Under the pieces are notes generated by a model. That model saw nothing but the letters and a program-made list of their open reading frames with translations, searched no databases and had not been told where the DNA came from. From positions 1-41,919 of the IMG/VR virus record IMGVR_UViG_3300044712_001688: a stretch of DNA of 41,919 nucleotides. The stretch is one strand, 5' to 3'. Shown one piece after another: positions 7,571 through 13,082 of the stretch. Origin of the DNA: a virus. The position numbers and the translations under genes are program-made. The stretch's first letter is position 1, and each line of letters starts with the position of its first letter.

Positions 7571-7840
7571 TTATCGCCTAGCTTCATTAATAATCTCCCA
7601 TTTATCCCACCCGCTCCATCCTGGGTAATTTCCTTCATTAAATAGCTTAACTGGAACACACGAAAGATTTAAAATATTCTCATTATCATCAAATAGAAAT
7701 ACTTTCAAATTAGTGTGCTCAAGATCACCATATAAATCAATCGCTAGCAAGGTTCTTCCATTTCCTGTCGTTGATATAAGAACAAGCTTTTTCATAGTAA
7801 TCTTATGGAATATCTTCACAATATATTCAAAGTCTGTCAT
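7571..7840 (-). CDS. Hypothetical protein, 89 residues
   Basis: A soluble protein with alternating hydrophobic strands in the middle and a tryptophan-rich end (YPGWSGWDKWEIIN). Its ATG overlaps the stop of the upstream gene. No motif is recognised, and the placement is that of a small accessory gene ahead of the packaging genes. Confidence 0.6.
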   Translation of the reverse strand: MTDFEYIVKIFHKITMKKLVLISTTGNGRTLLAIDLYGDLEHTNLKVFLFDDNENILNLSCVPVKLFNEGNYPGWSGWDKWEIINEARR

Positions 7841-8010
7841 TTCTTCTTGCTCTTAACATGCTTGGGCAATCCCTTCTCAGGAGTCTTTGTATAATGCTTT
7901 AACTGAGTCTTGCTCATCTTAGCCAAACCTTTGTTCTTCTTTGATAGCTTTTCTGGGTGATGCTCTGCTATCGCCATTGCCTCTCTTTGTGCTTTTGATA
8001 CTGCTGGCAT
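7837..8010 (-). CDS. DUF3008-like small basic protein
   Basis: The start is the ATG at 8010, with GAGGAG before it, giving 57 residues; the longer frame to 8037 has no ribosome site. It begins MPAVSKAQREAMAIAEHHP and is lysine-rich. This resembles the short DUF3008 family common in phage and bacterial genomes (MPA-x-SKAQ start). It has no known reaction. The downstream gene overlaps its stop. Confidence 0.6.
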   Translation of the reverse strand: MPAVSKAQREAMAIAEHHPEKLSKKNKGLAKMSKTQLKHYTKTPEKGLPKHVKSKKK

Positions 8011-8063
8011 ATCGTTCTCCTCTATTGTGTGAAACATTAATTCTAAATGAGATAACCTTTTGT

Positions 8064-8432
8064 TTAAGTCTGTTCTAAATCATAAATAATATTGAGCATC
8101 TCGAGAGCCAGAGCTCTAGGCATGCGCGTATATAAAACTCTCAACCTATCAATGCAAGAATCTAAAGTAGGCTTAGGTTCCTTTTCCTTAGGTTCTGCTA
8201 ACTCTAATGCATCTATACAACCATTAGCAGATAACACTTTCTCTAAGCCATCTACTTTGCAATATAATCGCGATAAGTTATGGCTGAGGTTATCGATATG
8301 CTCCTGATGTCTAGCTACGTCATTAGACATTTGCTCTTCTACCCGCGATAAACCACAACTAAGACTTTCTATTTTCGTTTCATGTATATCTATATCATTA
8401 GCCATTTGCTCTACTTTCTCTATACAATTCAT
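8064..8432 (-). CDS. Coiled-coil protein
   Basis: This 122-residue protein starts with about 75 residues of heptad-like sequence in which the unit H-x-x-x-I-x-x-L-S-x-x-L-S-R is repeated twice (residues about 17-56). This predicts a coiled coil that probably forms a bundle. A proline-rich hinge and a short helical tail follow. It overlaps the upstream gene by four bases (ATGA). Function unknown; a structural or scaffold-like role is only a guess. Confidence 0.6.
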   Translation of the reverse strand: MNCIEKVEQMANDIDIHETKIESLSCGLSRVEEQMSNDVARHQEHIDNLSHNLSRLYCKVDGLEKVLSANGCIDALELAEPKEKEPKPTLDSCIDRLRVLYTRMPRALALEMLNIIYDLEQT

Positions 8433-8764
8433 TTAGACTTCCTCATTTTGCTTATTTTTGCTTTAACCTTAGACATTGGCAGGACTTCATCACGCTCCGC
8501 TCTTCTATGAGCTTTAGCATACTTTTCATGCTTGTATTTGATGGCAGCACTCTCTTCTTCCTCATGTTTTATAGTCTCTTCCCGTTGTTTCTTCGGCAAT
8601 CCCTTCTGTACGATGATTGAATCTTTAGGAGCACTAGTCTTTTTATACACTTTTTGCAGTGATTTAAGCTGTTTTCTTGCTTCTGGATTACCACCAATGT
8701 AGTGCATTGTTTTGCTTTTACCTGCTATCATTTTCTTTTTTGGTTCATATATTATTTTTGTCAT
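8429..8764 (-). CDS. Lysine-rich basic protein
   Basis: I start at the ATG at 8764, which has AGGA 8 bases upstream; two in-frame ATGs further out lack ribosome sites. The 111-residue product is very basic (many KK and RR pairs) with a helical glutamate-rich middle and ends SKMRKSK. A nucleic-acid binding role would suit the charge, but no family is recognised. It lies second in the minus-strand operon. Confidence 0.55.
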   Translation of the reverse strand: MTKIIYEPKKKMIAGKSKTMHYIGGNPEARKQLKSLQKVYKKTSAPKDSIIVQKGLPKKQREETIKHEEEESAAIKYKHEKYAKAHRRAERDEVLPMSKVKAKISKMRKSK

Positions 8765-8771
8765 ATAAATC

Positions 8772-8942
8772 CTATTTTCGATTTTTGTCATTATGCCCAT
8801 TTGGCAAATGAGATACATTATTTTCTTCTTTCATTGCCTGTTCCATGGTGGTTAAGATGTGTTGGAATATGAGTCGAATAGAGATGAGTTCTGAAGCTAT
8901 TTTCCCGAGGTTTTCTGATATTTTGTTCATTTCTATGCTCAT
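8772..8942 (-). CDS. Short helical protein, first gene of the minus-strand operon
   Basis: This 56-residue frame starts at 8942 (AGG 8 bases upstream) and ends 7 bases before the next start. It begins MSIEMNKISENLGKIASELI and forms an amphipathic helix, then a polar tail. The spacing, and the ribosome site of the next gene overlapping its stop, favour a real gene. Function unknown. Confidence 0.5.
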   Translation of the reverse strand: MSIEMNKISENLGKIASELISIRLIFQHILTTMEQAMKEENNVSHLPNGHNDKNRK

Positions 8943-8997
8943 ATATTTATGACCTAAATGTAGTATTTTTCCTACAAAAAAATAAGTATTTTCGCTA

Positions 8998-9027
8998 TTG
9001 ACTTTATATGTCTATTTGTCATATAGT
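8998..9027 (+). promoter_or_regulatory. Early rightward promoter with repressor operator
   Basis: TTGACT (8998-9003), an 18-base spacer and TATAGT (9022-9027) make a good sigma70-type promoter. The spacer contains TATGTCTATTTGTCAT (9007-9022), which matches 15 of 16 bases of the operator repeated at the repressor switch (14782 and 14817). RNA would start near 9034, right at the foot of the 15-bp stem. It should drive the genes from 9157 on and be blocked by the repressor at 14507-14770. Confidence 0.65.
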
Positions 9028-9034
9028 GCTTATC

Positions 9035-9127
9035 AAGCTAGCTGATATGCTTATTTTACAAGAAAAAGAAGAAGAACAAAAGAAGAACAAAAGAAGAAGT
9101 AAGTAAGTCTCCCATATTAGCTAGCTT
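9035..9127 (+). other. Leader stem: 15-bp inverted repeat enclosing a purine-rich loop
   Basis: Bases 9035-9049 (AAGCTAGCTGATATG) pair with 9113-9127, with one G-U pair in RNA. The 63-base loop is almost all purine and contains two copies of AGAAGAACAAAA. The stem begins one base after the expected transcript start, so the early mRNA would carry a 5'-terminal hairpin. The loop also holds a 19-residue charged frame (9047-9106) without a ribosome site. Confidence 0.55.
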
Positions 9128-9156
9128 AAATCAACAAGAATCTAAAGGGGAAGTAA

Positions 9157-9423
9157 ATGAACACATATATAAGCAGGCTAAAGAAATACAAAGCCAATAT
9201 AGCGGAAGGACAGAAAGTAGAGAATGAATCAAAGTCACCACATTGGCATAAAAACAAGATTTGGGTAAGAAGTGATTTTGATATAGTTAGAGATCTATTT
9301 GTTGAGAGAAAGCTGCAGTACTTTGTAAGAGGCAATATTTTAATTCACAATCACATTAATTTTTATTTTAGCGCTGAAGGCAAGCTAAATAAAATAATGC
9401 ATGTCGAAGACAATCAATCTTAA
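9157..9423 (+). CDS. Hypothetical early protein, 88 residues
   Basis: The first gene after the early promoter, with AGGGGAAG before the ATG. It is basic, soluble, with tryptophan and histidine-rich sequence (SPHWHKNKIW) and a beta-rich end. I do not recognise it. Its position as the first early gene suggests a host takeover or regulatory role, which is inference only. Confidence 0.6.
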   Translation: MNTYISRLKKYKANIAEGQKVENESKSPHWHKNKIWVRSDFDIVRDLFVERKLQYFVRGNILIHNHINFYFSAEGKLNKIMHVEDNQS

Positions 9424-9447
9424 TTAATACAATCTAAGGGGAAACTT

Positions 9448-9702
9448 ATGAACTTTATTGAAGAGATGATGAACAAGCAACATGAGGCATGGGAAACATC
9501 TTACTATACTGAATTATTCCAAAAACAAATCAAAGGCAAGTTAACACCAGAAGAGCTGGAATGGTTAATTAGCTTCCAAAAAAGAAATGATTATTATCCA
9601 TGCCCAAGACCGACTACGTGTTGGAACTGTGGGAAAGATTTGACTAGTTATGACGAAAGAATAACTGGTTGTCCTCATTGTCATGTAAGTTTTGTTGAAT
9701 AG
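9448..9702 (+). CDS. Zinc-ribbon early protein
   Basis: An 84-residue protein with a helical N-terminal half and a C-terminal zinc ribbon: CWNCGKDL and CPHCHVSF (about residues 59-82). AGGGGAAA precedes its ATG. Such ribbons often act in protein or nucleic-acid contacts; nothing more specific can be read. Confidence 0.65.
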   Translation: MNFIEEMMNKQHEAWETSYYTELFQKQIKGKLTPEELEWLISFQKRNDYYPCPRPTTCWNCGKDLTSYDERITGCPHCHVSFVE

Positions 9703-9711
9703 GAGAATAAT

Positions 9712-9870
9712 ATGAGAATTGAACATGTTTTAGTTTTTCTTGTTTTACTGACTGGGTGTGGTTTATTACTAATAATGAATTCTATGAGCAAGATTGAAAA
9801 GATTTTAGATCACATTCAAAAGATTTATGCCGGGCTAGGGGTGAATAATAAAAATAATAACCCCACCTAA
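9712..9870 (+). CDS. Small lipoprotein or membrane protein
   Basis: This 52-residue protein starts at an ATG with AGGAG 7 bases upstream. Residues 5-21 are hydrophobic and contain LLTGC at residues 12-16, a good lipobox, so cysteine 16 could be lipid-modified after signal cleavage. The rest is a short helix and an asparagine-rich tail. If it is a lipoprotein it would sit in the host envelope and could act in exclusion of other phages; that is a guess. Confidence 0.6.
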   Translation: MRIEHVLVFLVLLTGCGLLLIMNSMSKIEKILDHIQKIYAGLGVNNKNNNPT

Positions 9871-9880
9871 ATTCCCTTTA

Positions 9881-9957
9881 GAGGCCCGGCGCCTCTTTAC
9901 CAGGGTTGGTTTCCTCTTCAGGATAGTCAACAACCTCCAATAATAATCAACCCTGGT
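9881..9957 (+). terminator. Two stem-loops after the lipoprotein gene
   Basis: AGAGGC/GCCTCT forms a short hairpin at 9880-9896. Then a perfect 10-bp inverted repeat, ACCAGGGTTG (9899-9908) and CAACCCTGGT (9948-9957), encloses 39 bases and is followed by a T-rich run (GATTGTTTTATTTT). It could terminate or attenuate the early transcript ahead of the first phased array. The long loop is unusual for a simple terminator. Confidence 0.5.
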
Positions 9958-9974
9958 GATTGTTTTATTTTGAA

Positions 9975-10041
9975 GTCGTGTTGAGTAATGCAATGTAAAG
10001 TTAGGTAATGCAATGTAAAGTTAGGTACCGTAAGGTAAGGT
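9975..10041 (+). repeat. 5-nt phased GT array 1
   Basis: A G falls at every fifth base from 9975 to 10040, 14 times without a break. Twelve are followed by T and two (9990, 10010) by C. A 20-base unit, TAATGCAATGTAAAGTTAGG, occurs twice in tandem (9986-10005 and 10006-10025). The three bases between vary. Stops occur in all frames, so it is not coding. It ends 30 bases before the next ATG. Confidence 0.85.
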
Positions 10042-10070
10042 TAATTTAATAATAAAATGAGGATAAAATA

Positions 10071-10319
10071 ATGAAGAATGAGTTTTTAGTAACAATAGAT
10101 TTACGAAAAGCAAACAGAGCAGGTATGGCCGAACTAATTAGAAAGAGAAGCGTTCTGATAAGAAAACTTTCTGATAATCATACTTACAAAGAATTGATGG
10201 AAATGTTTGGGATTGGATATGCGCTTATAGCGAAATCCATAACAAGCGTTAATAATGCAAACAAAGCAAAGAAAGTAAATAAAGTACAGAAAGTAAAGAA
10301 GACTAATAAGAAGAAATAA
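10071..10319 (+). CDS. Small DNA-binding protein with lysine-rich tail
   Basis: This 82-residue protein has a likely helix-turn-helix at residues about 38-58 (YKELMEMFGIGYALIAKSIT), typical of small phage regulators. The last 20 residues are a basic tail with repeated NKV/QKV/KK units. AGGAT precedes the ATG. It lies directly after array 1, so it could regulate early genes or bind these arrays; both are inference. Confidence 0.6.
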   Translation: MKNEFLVTIDLRKANRAGMAELIRKRSVLIRKLSDNHTYKELMEMFGIGYALIAKSITSVNNANKAKKVNKVQKVKKTNKKK

Positions 10320-10320
10320 C

Positions 10321-10446
10321 ATGTTATCACATATTACAAATATATTTGATCTTTTTACCTTGGCGTTGTTCCTAGGGATGGGAGCTTTCGTGCTCTTATC
10401 CCTAACATGGTTAGGCATTTTAAGATTGATAAGGAGAAAAATATGA
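10321..10446 (+). CDS. 41-residue membrane protein
   Basis: The frame begins one base after the previous stop and ends in an ATGA overlap with the next start. Residues about 10-35 are one hydrophobic helix, followed by the basic end LRLIRRKI, so a single membrane pass with the C-terminus inside is likely. It has no ribosome site of its own apart from coupling. Function unknown. Confidence 0.5.
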   Translation: MLSHITNIFDLFTLALFLGMGAFVLLSLTWLGILRLIRRKI

Positions 10447-10661
10447 GCATTATCTTCAGAATCAGAAAAATAGAATTTGATATAATCCAATGGGAAAAAG
10501 GAGAATGCAGTAAATGCAATAATTATGCAACATCGAATAGCTGTGAAGTTGAGTTAGACCCATTAAAAAAAATTATTTACATTGATGGATTAGAATTATC
10601 TGAACCTGCATTCAACGCGATATCAAAATTATTAGATATTTCATTTAAAACAAATAACTAG
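10443..10661 (+). CDS. Hypothetical protein with three cysteines, 72 residues
   Basis: I use the ATG at 10443, with AAGGAG 7 bases upstream and an ATGA overlap, rather than the in-frame ATG at 10407. It has CSKC and a third cysteine (residues about 22-35), too few for a standard ribbon alone. The rest looks like a mixed strand and helix fold. Function unknown. Confidence 0.55.
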   Translation: MSIIFRIRKIEFDIIQWEKGECSKCNNYATSNSCEVELDPLKKIIYIDGLELSEPAFNAISKLLDISFKTNN

Positions 10662-10669
10662 GAAAATTT

Positions 10670-10912
10670 ATGAACCATCAGAAAGACAACAGAATGTGCG
10701 CAGGTTCTGGGCTTGATATTTGTGATTTACACAATGGCGATAAGGGCGAGCCTTTAGCTACTCCAATAGGCAGTTACAACCCTAATGGCAGTACTCCAAA
10801 TGCTGAGAGGCAATATGCAAAAGCTATCATAATGTTTTGCAACCATTTGCAAAAACCAGCAGAAGAATTAAAACCAGAGGTTAAACCAGTAGCTTTAGTA
10901 TCAAAATTATAA
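10670..10912 (+). CDS. Hypothetical protein, 80 residues
   Basis: A soluble protein with a glycine, asparagine and proline-rich first half and a helical second half ending in a proline-lysine-valine stretch. CTAGGA precedes the ATG. It ends just before array 2. No family is recognised. Confidence 0.55.
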   Translation: MNHQKDNRMCAGSGLDICDLHNGDKGEPLATPIGSYNPNGSTPNAERQYAKAIIMFCNHLQKPAEELKPEVKPVALVSKL

Positions 10913-10918
10913 AATGCA

Positions 10919-10970
10919 GTGAAGTCGCGTGATGCAAGGCTGAGTAACGTCATGTGAAGTAAAGTAAAGT
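10919..10970 (+). repeat. 5-nt phased GT array 2
   Basis: Eleven consecutive steps of five bases, each with a G (10919 to 10969). Nine are followed by T and two (10934, 10939) by C. AAAGT and GAAGT are the commonest units near the end. It begins just after one stop codon and ends 23 bases before the ATG of the RAMP-like gene. Confidence 0.85.
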
Positions 10971-10993
10971 TTATTAACCAAACAGAGGATAAA

Positions 10994-11575
10994 ATGAGGA
11001 TAGTAGCAACCATAGAGGGTGTAACCCCTCTTCTAATGCATAAGTTCAATCCAAGCGCATTAAATCAAAATGTTACAAAGAGCAAAAATATCACGCCAGA
11101 AGAGATAGCAGAAGAAGCTGCTTATCGTGATAAAGATGGTAATCTTATAATTCCAGGTAATAATATCTTTCAGACCATCATTAACGGCGGTAAATTTGTT
11201 AAAGATGGCAAGAGTAAAATAACTAATTCCAAATCCTCAAGAATTCCCGCTGCTGGCAATATTGTTGAGCTAGAGTTGCTATTAAATCAAGATCACTATG
11301 AGATTTTTTCAACTAGCGCTGTAAACAATGCGATTAAGGCTAGAGTCATGACCCATCGTCCAATGTTCAAAGAATGGGAGTTGACTTTTACGCTTGAAAT
11401 GGATGATAAGATTCTTAGTGCTGAGCAGATATATGAATGTTTAAAGTTTGGCGGCACTAGTATTGGCTTGGGAGCCTTTTCACCAAGATGCAAAGGCACC
11501 TTTGGCAAGTTCAAAGTTAAAAGCTTTTTAGTAGATGGTGTTGTACCTAGAATCAAAGATCTAATTAAAAAATAA
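10994..11575 (+). CDS. RAMP/Cas7-like phage protein
   Basis: This 193-residue protein starts with a strand and loop, IEGVTPLLMHKF (residues 7-18). It has a conserved-looking RPMFKEWELTF (122-132) and ends with the glycine-rich stretch GGTSIGLGAFSPRCKGTFGK (153-172). A glycine-rich loop near the C-terminus is a hallmark of RAMP-fold RNA-binding proteins of CRISPR systems, and the 'SPLLMHR' start recurs in uncharacterised phage proteins I have seen. No cas neighbours or CRISPR array exist here. It is flanked by phased arrays on both sides. The fold assignment is tentative and comes only from motif reading. Confidence 0.5.
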   Translation: MRIVATIEGVTPLLMHKFNPSALNQNVTKSKNITPEEIAEEAAYRDKDGNLIIPGNNIFQTIINGGKFVKDGKSKITNSKSSRIPAAGNIVELELLLNQDHYEIFSTSAVNNAIKARVMTHRPMFKEWELTFTLEMDDKILSAEQIYECLKFGGTSIGLGAFSPRCKGTFGKFKVKSFLVDGVVPRIKDLIKK

Positions 11576-11661
11576 GATTTTGGTAATGCAGTTTGGTAAC
11601 GCATTGTGGAGTAAAGTATCGTTTTGTTAAGTAAAGTATAGATCTAATTAAAAAATAAGAT
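11557..11661 (+). repeat. Duplicated gene end (22-bp direct repeat 83 bp apart)
   Basis: AGATCTAATTAAAAAATAAG plus two bases occurs at 11557-11578, spanning the stop of the RAMP-like gene, and again at 11640-11661 in noncoding DNA. Each copy is followed by a phased array. An 83-bp tandem duplication of gene end plus array is the simplest explanation, with the array parts since diverged. Confidence 0.8.
11583..11637 (+). repeat. 5-nt phased GT array 3
   Basis: Two steps (11583, 11588), then a phase shift of 3 bases, then ten unbroken 5-base steps from 11591 to 11636. Nine of these ten are GT and one is GC (11601). It lies just after the RAMP-like gene, in the first copy of the duplicated segment. 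Confidence 0.8.
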
Positions 11662-11664
11662 CAA

Positions 11665-11711
11665 GTAATGTTGGGTAAAGCAGCGCAATGTGAAGTAAAG
11701 TAAAGTGAGGC
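11665..11711 (+). repeat. 5-nt phased GT array 4
   Basis: Ten unbroken 5-base steps from 11665 to 11710, seven GT and three GC. The last unit is only 4 bases ahead of the ATG at 11715, so the array occupies the ribosome-binding region of that gene. Confidence 0.8.
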
Positions 11712-11714
11712 AAT

Positions 11715-12047
11715 ATGATAAAAGATACAAAGCTTAAAAAAGCCTTAGAGCTTAATAAAGCTAGAAAAGATACAGTAAAAGAAATAAGAAAAGATTTAAA
11801 GAAAATTTCACATAAATATTTAAATAATTGGCAAAATAAAGATATCAGTCCTGAACTATTTGTGCAAACAATGCTTGAGCATGTGGCTATTGATGCAACA
11901 GCTTTATTTTTTCAATTTAATAAACTTTCTCCATGCACATTTAGAGAGAAAATTAAGTTATTATTTAAGGGGTTCGAACATAAATCTTACAGATCTTACA
12001 AGCTAGTTTGGAAAAAGTTTGCAAAAGACCCAGCAGTAGAACTCTAA
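11715..12047 (+). CDS. Hypothetical basic protein, 110 residues
   Basis: A lysine-rich, helical N-terminal half followed by a mixed hydrophobic segment with aromatic residues. Its start follows array 4 with only GTGAGG as a possible ribosome site, so translation may depend on the array. It is the last gene of this plus-strand operon. No family is recognised. Confidence 0.6.
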   Translation: MIKDTKLKKALELNKARKDTVKEIRKDLKKISHKYLNNWQNKDISPELFVQTMLEHVAIDATALFFQFNKLSPCTFREKIKLLFKGFEHKSYRSYKLVWKKFAKDPAVEL

Positions 12048-12054
12048 CGAATAG

Positions 12055-12125
12055 AAGCGTGGCGAGTCCTTGTGCCAAACCTGGCTTCCTGGCCTCATAC
12101 AATCGGCACTCCTCGCCACGCTTCT
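12055..12125. terminator. 13-bp stem-loop with inner stem between convergent genes
   Basis: GAAGCGTGGCGAG (12055-12067) pairs perfectly with 12113-12125. Inside, GTGCC (12073-12077) pairs with GGCAC (12106-12110) around 28 bases. The stem is much richer in G and C than its surroundings. It lies right after the stop at 12047, so it probably terminates the early plus transcript and may stop minus-strand RNA too. The large branched loop also fits a stable small RNA. Confidence 0.65.
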
Positions 12126-12190
12126 TAATATACGCTTAAACTTTTCAATTTCCAGAATATTTTATGCAAAAATAAATTTATTTAATGAAG

Positions 12191-12242
12191 GTGAAGTTAT
12201 GTTGTGCCAGGTTACGTAAGGTAAAGTATAGTGAAGTAAAGG
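12191..12242 (+). repeat. 5-nt phased GT array 5
   Basis: Ten unbroken GT or GC steps of 5 bases from 12191 to 12236 (one GC at 12206), and a further in-phase G at 12241. Unlike the others it has no plus-strand gene directly downstream, and it lies after the stem-loop terminator. Confidence 0.8.
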
Positions 12243-12312
12243 CATTTAAAACCAATCCTATGGGCCTAGGAGACGAGATCTCCTTAAAACCATCTGAACC
12301 TACGGGTTGACA

Positions 12313-12738
12313 TTAAAAATCAAACCTTGAGGCTTTAGATGGGTTTTTGGCATATTCCTCAAAATTATCAATTTGTCCAAAATGTATAATTGCGCCAGGT
12401 GTTTCATCTGGCAGGCTTTTAATGATCATAAGTTTTTTTATTTGGCTATCGTCTTCGTAGATCAATCCGGTAAATGAATCTAGTATTATTTTTGCAACAT
12501 TGTCTATATCGCGGCGCCTATTATCTTTTGGGATAAGCTCTATGATACAGAACAAATCTTGATCTTTAACAATTTGGAAGCCAGCATAACGACGGCGGAA
12601 TTGCCATCCTAGATCGTTTTTATATCTGGTAGCTGCTTTGGATAGTATTCGCCTATTACCCACGGTTGGGTAGAGGGTATTTAGGCTAGGCGGATATGGA
12701 GCAAATATTTGCACTGATAATTCAGGTCTTGTGATCAT
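12313..12738 (-). CDS. rusA: RusA-type Holliday junction resolvase
   Basis: The 141-residue length and the motif RRRDIDNVAKIILDSFTG (residues 74-91) match RusA, a dimeric enzyme that cuts four-way DNA junctions using aspartates and a lysine. D77, D79 and K83 fit the catalytic set, with another aspartate in YEDDSQI (94-100). The N-terminal PYPPSLNTLYP also suits the family. It is last in the minus-strand replication operon and would resolve recombination or replication junctions before packaging. Confidence 0.9.
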   Translation of the reverse strand: MITRPELSVQIFAPYPPSLNTLYPTVGNRRILSKAATRYKNDLGWQFRRRYAGFQIVKDQDLFCIIELIPKDNRRRDIDNVAKIILDSFTGLIYEDDSQIKKLMIIKSLPDETPGAIIHFGQIDNFEEYAKNPSKASRFDF

Positions 12739-12880
12739 AATCCTTATCCTTTAGTCCGAACCGAAGATATGATTCATAAAATTGTTTTGCCATGATTTTA
12801 CCATATTTTCGTAATAACCAGATAAGATATTTTGAGCTTTCTGGGTAGTTACTTTCGCATTTATTGCTTATGTTTTTCAT
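12722..12880 (-). CDS. Small basic protein bridging two genes, 52 residues
   Basis: This frame starts inside the end of the upstream gene and ends inside rusA, exactly filling the gap 12739-12860. It reads MKNISNKCESNYPESSKYLI then a basic aromatic half. The fit to the gap and plausible composition support it, but there is no clear ribosome site, so translation would depend on coupling. Function unknown. Confidence 0.45.
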   Translation of the reverse strand: MKNISNKCESNYPESSKYLIWLLRKYGKIMAKQFYESYLRFGLKDKDYDHKT

Positions 12881-13082
12881 ATTTGTACTTATTTTTCGTC
12901 AAGTTGTTTTTCAACATTGTTTCAATCCGTTCTTTCGCATTTAATACATAACATTCAGGATCGGATCTATAACATTCAACTTCAGCTTTGCATTTGGCAT
13001 AATATTCTGGATATCTCCTTTTGAGCATAGCAAACCATTCTTCCGTTTCTTTTTCACTTTTCTTCAAGTAAGAATTGTTCAT
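12861..13082 (-). CDS. Hypothetical protein, 73 residues
   Basis: A charged helical protein with a tyrosine-rich middle and two cysteines. GGAGGAGG before the ATG is the best ribosome site in the operon, and the start overlaps the end of the helicase-loader-like gene by 29 bases. No family is recognised. Confidence 0.6.
   Translation of the reverse strand: MNNSYLKKSEKETEEWFAMLKRRYPEYYAKCKAEVECYRSDPECYVLNAKERIETMLKNNLTKNKYKYEKHKQ

Larger units (their letters stand above)
8943..9156. promoter_or_regulatory. Divergent early/late control region
   Basis: No gene longer than a 19-residue frame is seen here. It separates the minus-strand packaging operon from the plus-strand early operon. It holds a sigma70-like promoter with an operator (8998-9027), a small dyad TGTAG/CTACA around 8959-8976, a 15-bp leader stem (9035-9127) and a purine-only stretch rich in AAGAAG (9060-9103). 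The minus-strand start must also use a promoter here, but I could not pick a convincing one. Confidence 0.6.
12048..12312. other. Noncoding region between convergent operons
   Basis: About 265 bases without a supported gene. It holds the large stem-loop 12055-12125, array 5 (12191-12242) and, near 12270-12290, a small GGAGA/TCTCC hairpin that could end the RusA transcript on the minus strand. There is no long T run. Confidence 0.6.

Noticed and set aside
9047-9106. 19-residue leader peptide in the purine-rich loop
   Set aside because: It lies inside the stem-loop and has no ribosome site; low-complexity AAG codons make a chance frame likely.
10260-10316. Extra phased array within the gene at 10071-10319 (AAAGT motifs)
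   Set aside because: The AAAGT units there recur with a 9-base period, matching NKV/QKV codons, so they come from the lysine-valine protein tail rather than the 5-base pattern.
10134-10490. 118-residue minus-strand frame
   Set aside because: It runs antisense to three plausible plus-strand genes with ribosome sites and has shadow-like composition.
9975-12242. CRISPR array
   Set aside because: The repeats have a 5-base period with variable bases between; there are no 25-40 base repeats separated by unique spacers and no cas genes.
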